A DNA stretch of 64,000 nucleotides, from assembly GCA_964451305.1 (NCBI GenBank), contig CAYVHV010000006.1:1-64000 (forward strand), in the 5' to 3' direction. Below the pieces are notes generated by a model. The model had not been told where the DNA came from. It ran no database searches and saw only the letters and a program-made list of their open reading frames with translations. This DNA is from SHLQ01 sp964451305. Its GTDB lineage: Bacteria > Actinomycetota > Acidimicrobiia > Acidimicrobiales > SHLQ01. Both the position numbers and the translations under genes were made by a program. The number at the start of each line of letters is the position of its first letter. Position 1 is the stretch's first letter. Positions 1 to 8,513 of this stretch are shown piece by piece.

Positions 1-1
1 G

Positions 2-139
2 GAGTCTTCAAATTTCGAGAATGTGCGTCTTTGGAACGGGTTCCTCGGAAATGATCCGAACGCCCTCAAAGCGTTAGTTCCGGGGACTCAAGAGCGGGTG
101 CGGTGCCACTCGTATCCTGACTGGTACGACCTGTTGTGA
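2..139 (+). CDS. C-terminal fragment of an unidentified gene entering from the left edge
   Basis: From base 2 an open frame runs for 45 codons to a TGA at 137-139. The translation has an ordinary protein composition (W, F, N, P, Y rich, ending DWYDLL), and the other forward frame examined (frame 1) closes after 17 codons. It therefore looks like the end of a gene that begins before the window. No family can be assigned from so short a piece. The 65 bases after it, up to the GTG at 205, show no gene. Confidence 0.35.
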   Translation, partial: ESSNFENVRLWNGFLGNDPNALKALVPGTQERVRCHSYPDWYDLL

Positions 140-204
140 CTGGATTGCAGGGCCGTGCACGAAGCTCGTGCCTGTTGGTCACAACGATCTGAAACGAGAT
201 CTGT

Positions 205-1305
205 GTGCCTTTCCTAGTTGATGTCGAAGCGACAATTGACGTACCAAACATGTACGAGGCTCCACAGATCCGCCTGTCGTACCCCGGCTCCGCCGAACTG
301 CATCTGCTCTGGGCCGACCTCGAACGCATCGGCTGGACGATTCCTGAACGTCCACCCATCCCGTACCAAGCATCGGCATGGGTTGGAGATGGCGGTCACG
401 CTCGTGAGCACGAATACCGCGTCGAAGACTTTGAGATCCTCAGTGGCGACTGGCCAACACATGAGATTGCCGACCGCGGAATCGAGACGGTCAACCTGCT
501 GCGTCGCATGGGCGTCGATGTGCACATGCCGATCAGCTACTTGGACTTTCTTCGCAAGACGCAACTGAATCAGAACAAGACTTCGGAGCGACCGGAGGCC
601 GTAACGGCACCGCGCCCAGTTCCCGAAGAAGCAAGACACCACATCCCCGACGCCGCGCTTGCGTCACCACCGATCTCGTTCGATCGGCCGCGGCTCGCTG
701 CTGTGCCCGACCTCGCTGAGACATCGGCTGTTCCTCAGGTGCCGGTCGTGCCGGTACACCACGTGCCGCAAGAGCGAGTCACCGTCGATATCCCACAAGT
801 GGTTCTGCTCAGTACAAAGGCGTGGTCGGTGCTTCAGACCGAACCGGGCCTCGACGTCTACCAGTCGGTTGTCGTTCCTGGCCGCACTCGTTGGACATGG
901 TCGGAAACAACGAACTCGGTCGATGAACTCGGCTCGTCACTGCCCGACCCCCGCATCCTCTTCGAAACCGTCGAACTCGGCTGGCAACGAACCAAGGATG
1001 AGGTACCCGCCATCACGATGGACCCCGAGACCGACCGGGTGCTCTGGTTTATCGTTCACAATTTCCACGAGGCGACCACGCTCACGACGTTCCTTCACGA
1101 GAACCGTGAGACGTCGGCACGTATCGTTCCGATGAGTCCGCTGCCGAAGACGACTGCGTTCGATAACTGCTTCCTCGTCGGTGCGGTGGTCCCGGCGACC
1201 GACTTCGCCAAGATTGGGTCGAAGGTCGTTGCGAACTATGGCGATGTCATCGCTCGCGGCAAGCCATCGCCCCTCGCCGATACGGCAACAACGTTCAGCC
1301 GCTAG
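205..1305 (+). CDS. Hypothetical protein with two folded parts and a Pro/Val linker
   Basis: I do not recognise this 366-residue protein. It begins at a GTG codon. Residues 1 to about 120 form one globular part containing several Trp and Tyr residues. Residues 135-195 are rich in Pro, Val, Ala and His and look like a flexible linker. The remainder (about 195-355) is a second globular part with mixed alpha/beta composition. There is no signal peptide or membrane segment, so it is probably cytosolic. It faces the small coiled-coil gene at 1334-1624, which is convergent. Length and steady codon usage support a real gene; the function is unknown. Confidence 0.7.
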   Translation: MPFLVDVEATIDVPNMYEAPQIRLSYPGSAELHLLWADLERIGWTIPERPPIPYQASAWVGDGGHAREHEYRVEDFEILSGDWPTHEIADRGIETVNLLRRMGVDVHMPISYLDFLRKTQLNQNKTSERPEAVTAPRPVPEEARHHIPDAALASPPISFDRPRLAAVPDLAETSAVPQVPVVPVHHVPQERVTVDIPQVVLLSTKAWSVLQTEPGLDVYQSVVVPGRTRWTWSETTNSVDELGSSLPDPRILFETVELGWQRTKDEVPAITMDPETDRVLWFIVHNFHEATTLTTFLHENRETSARIVPMSPLPKTTAFDNCFLVGAVVPATDFAKIGSKVVANYGDVIARGKPSPLADTATTFSR

Positions 1306-1333
1306 GCATCCACTGGGTGTCGAGCCTGTCGGC

Positions 1334-1624
1334 TCAGTCTCGGTAGAAGTCGAAGCCGTGTTGTTCTGATTCGAAGAGCGGTGACCGCTCTCGAGTTGGT
1401 CGCGTCCTCCGTTCTGGGTGCGGCGGTTGCGGAGGCGCAACCTTGCGATCGAGCGCATCGACCCGTCGCTTGAGCTCAGCCAACTGATTTTCGAGCAACT
1501 CAATTCGGGCATCTTTCGCCTCGAGCCGTTCTTCGACGGTGAGTTCTTCGGAGAAGTAGCGCTCCTTGAGTGCGCGCACCTGTGCGAGTCGTCGCTCAGT
1601 GGTGTTCTGGCGCTTGTTCTCCAC
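1334..1624 (-). CDS. Small coiled-coil protein
   Basis: This encodes about 96 residues and is almost wholly charged and helical. Residues 25-65 carry heptad-like hydrophobic spacing (the LLENQLAELKRRVDALDRKV stretch), which predicts a coiled coil. A Pro/Arg-rich segment follows, and then a short tail with aromatic residues ending in FYRD. The GTG at 1624 is chosen; a TTG two codons upstream would add two residues. No catalytic motif, signal peptide or membrane segment is visible. It may be a structural or adaptor protein, but no family can be assigned. It is convergent with the gene at 205-1305. Confidence 0.55.
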   Translation of the reverse strand: MENKRQNTTERRLAQVRALKERYFSEELTVEERLEAKDARIELLENQLAELKRRVDALDRKVAPPQPPHPERRTRPTRERSPLFESEQHGFDFYRD

Positions 1625-1665
1625 GCCCAAATTCTACTTGCAGCGGGTCGTGGCGTCAGATCGGC

Positions 1666-2988
1666 CTACGGAGCGGACCCTGCAACCCGCGTCCCGTTCA
1701 CGAACACGTCGCTGATGTCGGCTGGGCTTGCCAGGCGGACGACCTTCTCGAAGGTCCGGGCGTCGTCATCGACGTCTTCCCACGTCTGAATCGCAGAACC
1801 GGGCCGGTCGGTATTCACGATGAGCGCGTCGAACTTGCGTCCAACCTCGATCAACCCGACGGGCACGTCGAGGAGCTCGGCGCCACCAACGGTCGCGAGG
1901 TAGAAGGCTTCGACGATTGTCAGACGAGAGTCGGGAACGCCCCGCGCGCTCGCTGGCAGCGACGCGTCGACACCATCTTCGAGCATGCGCGACACTGTCA
2001 CCGCATGGGCGACCTGGCTGAACAACCCGGGTTCTGCGCCACCAGCAATATCGGTACCGAGACCAACCATGATCCCGGCATCGAGGGCGCGCCGTGCGGG
2101 AAACACCGCATTGGCGAAGTAGCTGTTTGAGAGCGGGCAATGAGCAACGCCCGAACCGCGTTGAGAGATGGTCGAAAGATCTTTTTGTCCGAGATGGTCG
2201 CCGTGCGCGAGAACGGTGCCAGGACGGAGAAGCCCAAACGAATCCAGTGCGTCCGTGTCGCTCATGCCCATTCGATCGAGCACATAGCCGTGTTCCCAGT
2301 CGCTCTCTGAAACGTGAGTTTGGACCGGGACGCCGGTCTCGGCTGCGAGCGCACCGAGCTCGCTCAATGTCTCGTCGGTACACGCAGGGATGAAGCGAGG
2401 CGTGATGATCGGTTGGACGATGCCGCTACCCAACGCATGGATTTGTTCGATTGACTCAGCCGAACGCGCGAGAGCTTCTGCTGGGGTGTCATCGCGATAC
2501 CAGTCGGGGGTGCCGGTCGGGTGGTCCATCGCCACACGTCCCACAAAGCTTCGTTGACCGAGCTCGCCACACGTCGCTGCAAGCATGGTCGTTGTTTCGA
2601 CGTCGATCGTGGCGTAGTACACCGCAGTCGTCGTCCCATGCGCCAGCAACGTCTCGACCATTCGTGGCCACACGAGAGCAGCAACGACCGGGTCGGTCAA
2701 CTTTTGTTCGATAGGAAACGTGTACTCGAAAAGCCAGTTCTCGAGCGGCAGATCAAGACCCGTCCCGAGCTGGGGCCACTGAGGCGCGTGGATGTGCGTA
2801 TCGATGAGCCCGGGGAGTAGGACGGCCCCCGAGAAATCGTGATCGACCGGTGCGCTGTCTTCGCTATCGATCGCGGTGACCGTGCCCGTTGCATCGACCT
2901 CGATGACCGCGTTTGCGATGACCTGGAGCTTCTCTCTGTTCGGTGTCTGCATGATCGTCGCCCGGATCCGGGTCACGTTGGTAGTCAC
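1666..2988 (-). CDS. guaD: Guanine deaminase (amidohydrolase superfamily)
   Basis: The protein resembles guanine deaminase, which hydrolyses guanine to xanthine and ammonia in purine salvage. The N-terminal beta domain (residues 5-57) leads into PGLIDTHIHAPQ, where His65 and His67 are metal ligands and the trailing PQ is typical of this branch. Further motifs are THVSE, LAHGDH, HCPLSNSYF and the late GLGTDIAGG Asp. The GTG at 2988 is chosen because it overlaps the TGA of the upstream acetyltransferase gene (GTGA), a usual coupling arrangement, and gives the normal family length (440 residues). An in-frame start at 3033 would add 15 residues of atypical sequence. A related aminohydrolase substrate such as 8-oxoguanine cannot be excluded. 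Confidence 0.85.
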   Translation of the reverse strand: MTTNVTRIRATIMQTPNREKLQVIANAVIEVDATGTVTAIDSEDSAPVDHDFSGAVLLPGLIDTHIHAPQWPQLGTGLDLPLENWLFEYTFPIEQKLTDPVVAALVWPRMVETLLAHGTTTAVYYATIDVETTTMLAATCGELGQRSFVGRVAMDHPTGTPDWYRDDTPAEALARSAESIEQIHALGSGIVQPIITPRFIPACTDETLSELGALAAETGVPVQTHVSESDWEHGYVLDRMGMSDTDALDSFGLLRPGTVLAHGDHLGQKDLSTISQRGSGVAHCPLSNSYFANAVFPARRALDAGIMVGLGTDIAGGAEPGLFSQVAHAVTVSRMLEDGVDASLPASARGVPDSRLTIVEAFYLATVGGAELLDVPVGLIEVGRKFDALIVNTDRPGSAIQTWEDVDDDARTFEKVVRLASPADISDVFVNGTRVAGSAP

Positions 2989-3788
2989 AGCGGAGAGTCC
3001 ATGTCGAAGAGTTCTGTGAGGGTGCTGTTCCACTCGCTCTCCGCAACCGGAGTGTCAACGCTCTGACCGTTGCTCTGTCGCGTTGTTCGGTTGCGCTTCA
3101 ACGTGATTCGGTCCGCCGACCCATCGACCGAGGAATCGAGCAGACGAGTGGCGAACGGCTTGCTTTTCCAATCCAACGAATCGTCGGTCCGGAGTCGTTC
3201 CGATGCACCCTCGAACTCGTCGAGTTCATGGTGGATTCGCCGGAACCGATACTGCGGCACGGGCACGCCGTCGCCGTCGTGGCGGGTAAGGGTCGTGCCT
3301 TGGGAGCTGTCGATGAACTCGAACGTTCCGGCGGGGTCGACCTGGGGGCCGCGCCTGTTGAGGTCGAGCGGTACGATGAAGCAATCGCCAAAGCCGACGT
3401 CGACGAGGTAGGTCTTGTCGAGTCCCACCTCCAGTGCGAGATGGTCGACAACCTTGTTCGGGCCATCGAACAGCACGGCGGCGCCGAGTTGGAGCACGCT
3501 GAACCCGAGCGAGCGAAGTAGAGCAGCGAAGGCACCGTTCAACTCGAAACACCAGCCGCCTCGGCGGCGGCCGATGACCTTGTCGAGCGACCACGAGAGG
3601 TCGGTGCGAACCTCGATGCCTGCGACGACATCGAGATTTTCGAAGGGAACTGCGGCGAGATGGGCCCGTTGTAAAAGAGTCAATCCGATAAGGCTGACGG
3701 GGGGCCGCTCGGTGAGTCCGATCCGCTCGAGGTATCGCTCGACATCGACATCGGCCAGCATTCCCGGTTCGGTGGCTTTACGGCTCAT
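2985..3788 (-). CDS. nat: Arylamine N-acetyltransferase
   Basis: This 267-residue protein belongs to the NAT family, which transfers acetyl from acetyl-CoA to arylamines and hydrazines through a Cys-His-Asp triad. All three residues are visible: Cys80 in RRRGGWCFELNG, His116 in VVDHLALEV and Asp130 in LVDVGFGD. The family signature VPFENLDV also lies near residue 48. Length is normal. The gene heads a two-gene unit with guaD, overlapping it by four bases. The physiological substrate is unknown; in actinobacteria NAT homologues act on small aromatic or cholesterol-derived propionyl-CoA metabolites. Confidence 0.9.
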   Translation of the reverse strand: MSRKATEPGMLADVDVERYLERIGLTERPPVSLIGLTLLQRAHLAAVPFENLDVVAGIEVRTDLSWSLDKVIGRRRGGWCFELNGAFAALLRSLGFSVLQLGAAVLFDGPNKVVDHLALEVGLDKTYLVDVGFGDCFIVPLDLNRRGPQVDPAGTFEFIDSSQGTTLTRHDGDGVPVPQYRFRRIHHELDEFEGASERLRTDDSLDWKSKPFATRLLDSSVDGSADRITLKRNRTTRQSNGQSVDTPVAESEWNSTLTELFDMDSPL

Positions 3789-3959
3789 CGTGTCTCTCGC
3801 ATGTGTGGATCGTATAGCCAGCGTGCTCGCGGCGAGTACTGTCGCTGGGTGACTGATGGGGCAGAGACTCTTCGACCGCAGCTCATGCCGTGGTCGTTGA
3901 GGTGTACGAACTCGCTCGGACTTTGATTGCGCGTACTTCTGGTCGATAGATCATGAGAA

Positions 3960-3991
3960 CGGTGCGAACGGAAAAGTTCACGATCGCACCG
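3960..3991. promoter_or_regulatory. Inverted repeat between divergent genes, possible operator
   Basis: CGGTGCGA (3960-3967) is repeated in inverted orientation as TCGCACCG (3984-3991) with a 16-base A-rich spacer. It lies in the 246-base gap between nat (minus) and the zinc-ribbon gene (plus), about 45 bases before the start of the latter. Its place fits an operator; it could also be a weak hairpin. Nothing else is evident in 3789-4034. Confidence 0.3.
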
Positions 3992-4034
3992 CTCTACTGA
4001 CACCGTTCATTTCGGCCCGCCGCCAGGAGTCCCA

Positions 4035-4478
<444 letters not shown>

Positions 4479-4551
4479 CTGACCGTCGATCTCTCGCTGA
4501 CCGCCGGTTAGTGCGCGCCGTTCGGAATCGCCTGCCCGTAGGCTCAGCGAT

Positions 4552-5175
4552 GTGTCAGGACCACTCGAACTTGAATTTGTCATGTCTGGGGCAAAGCACA
4601 CGCAGCTGCCCGAGTCACTCGTAGAGATCGCCGTCGCGGGTCGCTCGAATGTTGGGAAGAGCAGTCTGATGAACGCGCTCGCGAATCGAAAAGCGCTCGC
4701 GAAAACCTCGAAGACACCCGGCGCAACACGGCTGCTGAACGTCTACGAACTTCAGCCGGAGGGCTCGGGCAAGTGGATTGTCGACTTACCCGGCTATGGC
4801 TACGCCAAGGCACCGAAACACGAACAAGAACGATGGGCCCGGATGATCGAGAACTATCTGGTCGAGCGTGAGACATTGGAGATGGTGCTGCTCCTCGTCG
4901 ACGGCGAAGTTGGGCCAACCGCTCTCGACAAACAATCCCTCGAATGGTTCCGTCACATCGGCCTACCGATCAAAATCATCGCGACCAAACAAGACAAGGT
5001 GAAGTCCTCCAAGCTCGGAGCTCGCAAGCAGGAGCTCGCAAAGAAGTGCGGCGTTGCCAAGCAAGACATTCGCTGGGTTAGCGCGGCCAAAGGGAACGGC
5101 ATCCCCGAGCTTCGAAACGAGATCCATGTCATGCTCAATTACGAACCCGAGTATGAAGATGACGGCGAAGAATGA
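4552..5175 (+). CDS. engB: Ribosome biogenesis GTPase EngB/YsxC
   Basis: This is the EngB (YsxC) GTPase needed for 50S subunit assembly. Visible motifs are the G1 loop GRSNVGKS (residues 30-37), the switch I Thr in KTPGATRLLNVY, G3 in DLPGYGYAK, the G4 equivalent TKQDK and G5 in VSAAKG. The 207 residues match the usual family length, with a short acidic tail. The start is the GTG at 4552; an overlapping ATG at 4550 is out of frame. The MOSC gene follows within 4 bases of the stop codon, suggesting cotranscription. Confidence 0.93.
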   Translation: MSGPLELEFVMSGAKHTQLPESLVEIAVAGRSNVGKSSLMNALANRKALAKTSKTPGATRLLNVYELQPEGSGKWIVDLPGYGYAKAPKHEQERWARMIENYLVERETLEMVLLLVDGEVGPTALDKQSLEWFRHIGLPIKIIATKQDKVKSSKLGARKQELAKKCGVAKQDIRWVSAAKGNGIPELRNEIHVMLNYEPEYEDDGEE

Positions 5176-5178
5176 ACG

Positions 5179-5952
5179 ATGATGGTGACGTCAGTGACCC
5201 TGTCTGACCAAACTCCATGCGAAATCTGCGGGTTTTCTGCAGATGAGTACGACCTCGAAACAGACATCACATCGACCGCTCGCCTCGCCCCGGAGCTCGT
5301 GGCCGATGCTGCTCGTGGTCTAGATGCCGAGGCTCTCGCAGCGACCCCCGATGGGGCCGAACAATCGATCGCCGAAATGATCGAAGCTGCTGAGGGATTC
5401 GTTGGCACACCGCTCGAAACAGCGCACAACGGACTCCACACCATGGCGCTCATCGGCGCGCAACGGCGCGTGCTCGGATATGGCCCGACCACCGGAGCCG
5501 GTACGGTCACCGGCCTTCACGCGTCAGGTGGGGGAGTCCCAAAGACAGCGATCGACTCGGCTGACATTCGCCGCGGTGGAGTCGTCGGTGATGAACAAAA
5601 CAACCGCATCCACCACGGTCGCCCGCTTCAGGCGCTCTGCGTGTGGAGTGCCGATGTGATCGAAGAACTACAAGCCGAAGGCCACCCGATCGTGGCTGGC
5701 CTCGCAGGCGAGAACATCACGATCGATGGCCTTGACTGGGCGTCGCTTCACCCCGGATCGCAGATCACTATTTCGGGCATCCCAATCTTGATCTCGTCGT
5801 ATGCCGTGCCCTGCGCCAAGGTCGGCCCCGGTTTCGTCGACGGGCACTTCCGTCGCATACACCACGATGACCACGACGGATGGAGCCGCCTCTACGGCAT
5901 TCCGCTCGACGAGGCCGTCGTTCGTGTCGGCGATGTTGTGACCACCGGTTGA
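5179..5952 (+). CDS. MOSC-domain protein with a shortened DinB-like N-terminus
   Basis: Residues about 108-257 form a MOSC domain (the molybdenum-cofactor sulfurase C-terminal fold that handles sulfur or Moco): a VTGLHASGGGVPK entry strand, the GDEQNNRIHHGRPLQAL core, AGENITIDGLDW and the conserved Cys in SSYAVPCAK. The first 100 residues begin with CEICGF, and their end (ETAHNGLHTMALIGAQRRVLG) resembles the C-terminal helix of DinB-like domains, but the module is much shorter than a full DinB. The likely cytosolic role is sulfur-carrier or Moco-linked reduction or detoxification. It follows engB by 3 bases and precedes the UbiB-like gene by about 50. Confidence 0.8.
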   Translation: MMVTSVTLSDQTPCEICGFSADEYDLETDITSTARLAPELVADAARGLDAEALAATPDGAEQSIAEMIEAAEGFVGTPLETAHNGLHTMALIGAQRRVLGYGPTTGAGTVTGLHASGGGVPKTAIDSADIRRGGVVGDEQNNRIHHGRPLQALCVWSADVIEELQAEGHPIVAGLAGENITIDGLDWASLHPGSQITISGIPILISSYAVPCAKVGPGFVDGHFRRIHHDDHDGWSRLYGIPLDEAVVRVGDVVTTG

Positions 5953-6004
5953 AAGTGGCCAGCGAGTCACTTCGACCCGAGCTGCGCTTCGTAGAATTGC
6001 ACCT

Positions 6005-7480
6005 GTGAAGAAAATCGTTCAGTGGATAGCGCTCCTCGGTGTGCTCGGTGGTGGGGTGACGTTCTGGCGACAGCAGCAGACCCGAGACGACATCGTTGGT
6101 TCGATGGGCAGCGTCGGTCGTAACGCTGCGGTTGCCCGAGTCGGTGCTAAGACCAGCGGTCGTTGGGCCGTTACCCAGGCGCGCAAGACATTTGCCTCCG
6201 CAGAGCGCAAAGATGAACTCGACGCAGAGTTTGAAATGAAGACGACCGAAGAAGTCGTTGCATCACTCGGCAATCTCAAGGGCGCGATGATGAAGGTCGG
6301 CCAGATGGCCAGCTACCTCGATCTCGGGCTGCCCGAGAACACACGACAGACCCTCGCCTCATTGCAGACAGATGCACCACCGATGTCCGGTGAGCTCGCA
6401 GCGTCGGTCGTCATGGACGAACTCGGAAGCCATCCGAGCGAGCTCTTCGCGGAGTGGGACCCAGTGCCGATCGCGTCCGCATCGATTGGTCAGGTCCACC
6501 GAGCGCTTACCCATGACGGTGAGGCCGTTGCGGTCAAAGTCCAGTACCCCGGCGTTGCCGAGGCGATCGAGTCAGATCTACGGACCAACGATGCGTTGTT
6601 CGGTGCGCTGCGGATGATGTTCCCGGGTATCGACACGACGACGATCACCGCCGAGCTTCGCGATCGCCTGAGCGAAGAACTCGACTACACGCTCGAAGCG
6701 AAGAACCAGCGGTACTTCGCAGAGTACTTCCAGGGGCACCCGTACATCAGCGTGCCGAACATTCTCGACGACTACTCCAGTCAACGAGTGCTGACGTCGG
6801 AGTTGGTTGTCGGCTCCTCGTTCAGCGAGGTACTGACGTGGAGCCAAGTCGAGAAGAACCTGGCTGCCGAAACGCTCTTTCGCTTCACCTTTGGATCGAT
6901 CTATCGGCTGGCGGCCTTCAACGGCGATCCTCACCCGGGCAACTACATCTTCCACGGAGGCGGCCGGGTCACCTTTCTCGACTTTGGTTTGGTGAAGCAC
7001 TTCACCGCTGAGGACACCGCCCTTTTCGAATCGCTCATCACCGACATGGTCCTCGAAGGGAACTACGCAAAGTTCCGTGCGACGGTAGAGGAGGCGGGCA
7101 TCTTGCGACCGGGTCAGCCGTTCAGCGATGAGACGATCACCAGCTACTTCTCGTACTTCTACGATTTCGTTCTCGAAGACAAGAACTTCACGTTCGACGA
7201 GGAGTACTCCGCGGCGGGCGTGCGCGCAATCTTTGACACGAGCGGAGATGAGGGCGAGTTGAAGAAAGTCCTCAACGTGCCCCCATCGTTCGTGGTGCTT
7301 CAGCGCATCAACCTCGGAGCGATAGCCCTGTTCGGGCAGCTGAATGCTGAAGCGAACTGGCGTCGGATTGGTATGGAGGTCTGGCCCTTTGTCGATGCCG
7401 AACCTTCGACAGATATGGGTCGCACCATCGAGCGCTGGGGTCGGGCGAGCGGAAGGCGCAGCCAGTTCGAAGGCATCTAA
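6005..7480 (+). CDS. ABC1/UbiB-family atypical protein kinase
   Basis: This is a member of the UbiB/ADCK (ABC1) family of atypical kinase/ATPases linked to isoprenoid lipid metabolism. Hallmarks are the KxGQ motif in LKGAMMKVGQMAS, the altered P-loop ASIGQVHRA, the nucleotide-binding Lys in VAVKVQYPG, the catalytic HPGNY and the metal-binding Asp in FLDFGLVK. The N-terminus has a short hydrophobic stretch (residues 5-20) that may tether it to the membrane. It starts at the GTG at 6005, and its 491 residues are normal for the family. As no ubiquinone genes are seen and actinobacteria use menaquinone, the partner lipid is unknown. Confidence 0.88.
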   Translation: MKKIVQWIALLGVLGGGVTFWRQQQTRDDIVGSMGSVGRNAAVARVGAKTSGRWAVTQARKTFASAERKDELDAEFEMKTTEEVVASLGNLKGAMMKVGQMASYLDLGLPENTRQTLASLQTDAPPMSGELAASVVMDELGSHPSELFAEWDPVPIASASIGQVHRALTHDGEAVAVKVQYPGVAEAIESDLRTNDALFGALRMMFPGIDTTTITAELRDRLSEELDYTLEAKNQRYFAEYFQGHPYISVPNILDDYSSQRVLTSELVVGSSFSEVLTWSQVEKNLAAETLFRFTFGSIYRLAAFNGDPHPGNYIFHGGGRVTFLDFGLVKHFTAEDTALFESLITDMVLEGNYAKFRATVEEAGILRPGQPFSDETITSYFSYFYDFVLEDKNFTFDEEYSAAGVRAIFDTSGDEGELKKVLNVPPSFVVLQRINLGAIALFGQLNAEANWRRIGMEVWPFVDAEPSTDMGRTIERWGRASGRRSQFEGI

Positions 7481-7525
7481 GGCAGTCGATCTGAATATGT
7501 CTGTCACTTCGGTTATGTTCGATTG

Positions 7526-7681
7526 ATGGCGCAGCACAGCAACGACGGCCCTCGGGTGGCTCCAAGTCGTCCGAAAGGCAGTGGTCGGCGCGCCCCTCGT
7601 GTGATCCTCGCACTCGCAATCGTCGGGTCGGTTGCTCTGCTGATCAGCATCGGAATCGCCATCATCGTCCTTCGAGCCTGA
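7526..7681 (+). CDS. Small single-span membrane protein (51 residues)
   Basis: An ATG at 7526 opens a 51-codon frame ending in TGA at 7679-7681. The first 25 residues are polar and basic (KGSGRRAPR), and residues 26-49 form one strongly hydrophobic helix, giving a positive-inside single-pass topology. It sits between the UbiB-like gene (44 bases upstream) and yaaA (31 bases downstream) in the same direction, so it could be part of that transcript. No family is recognised. The support is the clean basic-then-hydrophobic design and its snug position. Confidence 0.5.
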   Translation: MAQHSNDGPRVAPSRPKGSGRRAPRVILALAIVGSVALLISIGIAIIVLRA

Positions 7682-7712
7682 AGTCTGCGCGTTCATCGGA
7701 TAAAACGGAGTC

Positions 7713-8498
7713 GTGCTGATCGTTGTTTCACCCGCCAAATCACTCGACTATGAGTCGCCGCTCGCGACCAAGAAGTTCTCAGAGCCCGAGATGCTCGATC
7801 GAAGCGAAGAGCTCGTGTCGATCATGGCGAAGAAGTCGCCCGACGACATCTCCGCGTTGATGAGCGTGTCGCCTGCACTCGGCGAATTGAATTTTGCTCG
7901 CTTCCAGGATTGGGAGCGACCGTTCACGACCTCGAATGCTCGGCCGGCGCTCCTTGCCTTTAACGGCGATGTCTACACCGGCATGGATGCCGCCAATTCG
8001 TTCTCCGAGCGAGACTTCACCCATGCCCAGAAGACACTTCGAATCTTGTCGGGCCTCTACGGCGTCTTGCGCCCGCTCGACCTGATGCAGCCGTACCGAC
8101 TTGAGATGGGTACCGCTCTCGCGAACCGGCAGGGCCGAAACCTCTACGACTTTTGGGGTACGCAGATCGCCGACAAGCTGAACGCCGACATTGCGGCGAG
8201 CCCGGGAGCCAAGGTGCTGGTGAACCTCGCGTCGAACGAGTACTTCGGCGCAGTCGATACGAACCACCTCGATGCGCCGGTCGTGGCACCGGTGTTTCTC
8301 GATGCCAAGGGCGACGGTGACTACAAGATCGTCAGCTTCTTTGCGAAGAAGGCTCGTGGCGTGATGAGCGCGTGGATTATCCAAAATCGTATCTCTGCTC
8401 GGAAGGCACTGGTCGGGTTCGACGGCATGGGATACTCCTATGACGCGGGTCGGTCGACAGCGGACAAGCCTGTCTTTATTCGACGGACTGACAACTAA
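7713..8498 (+). CDS. yaaA: Peroxide stress protein YaaA (DUF328)
   Basis: This is a YaaA/DUF328 protein, which in Escherichia coli limits free iron during hydrogen peroxide stress and binds DNA. The opening VVSPAKSLDYES, the central FNGDVYTGMDA, the LSGLYGVLRPLDLMQPYRLEMG block and the late VSFFAKKARGVMSAW are all typical. The start is the GTG at 7713; the length of 261 residues is normal. No signal peptide or membrane segment is present, so it acts in the cytosol. It precedes the repeat membrane protein by 15 bases. Confidence 0.92.
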   Translation: MLIVVSPAKSLDYESPLATKKFSEPEMLDRSEELVSIMAKKSPDDISALMSVSPALGELNFARFQDWERPFTTSNARPALLAFNGDVYTGMDAANSFSERDFTHAQKTLRILSGLYGVLRPLDLMQPYRLEMGTALANRQGRNLYDFWGTQIADKLNADIAASPGAKVLVNLASNEYFGAVDTNHLDAPVVAPVFLDAKGDGDYKIVSFFAKKARGVMSAWIIQNRISARKALVGFDGMGYSYDAGRSTADKPVFIRRTDN

Positions 8499-8513
8499 AC
8501 AACGGGGGCATCA

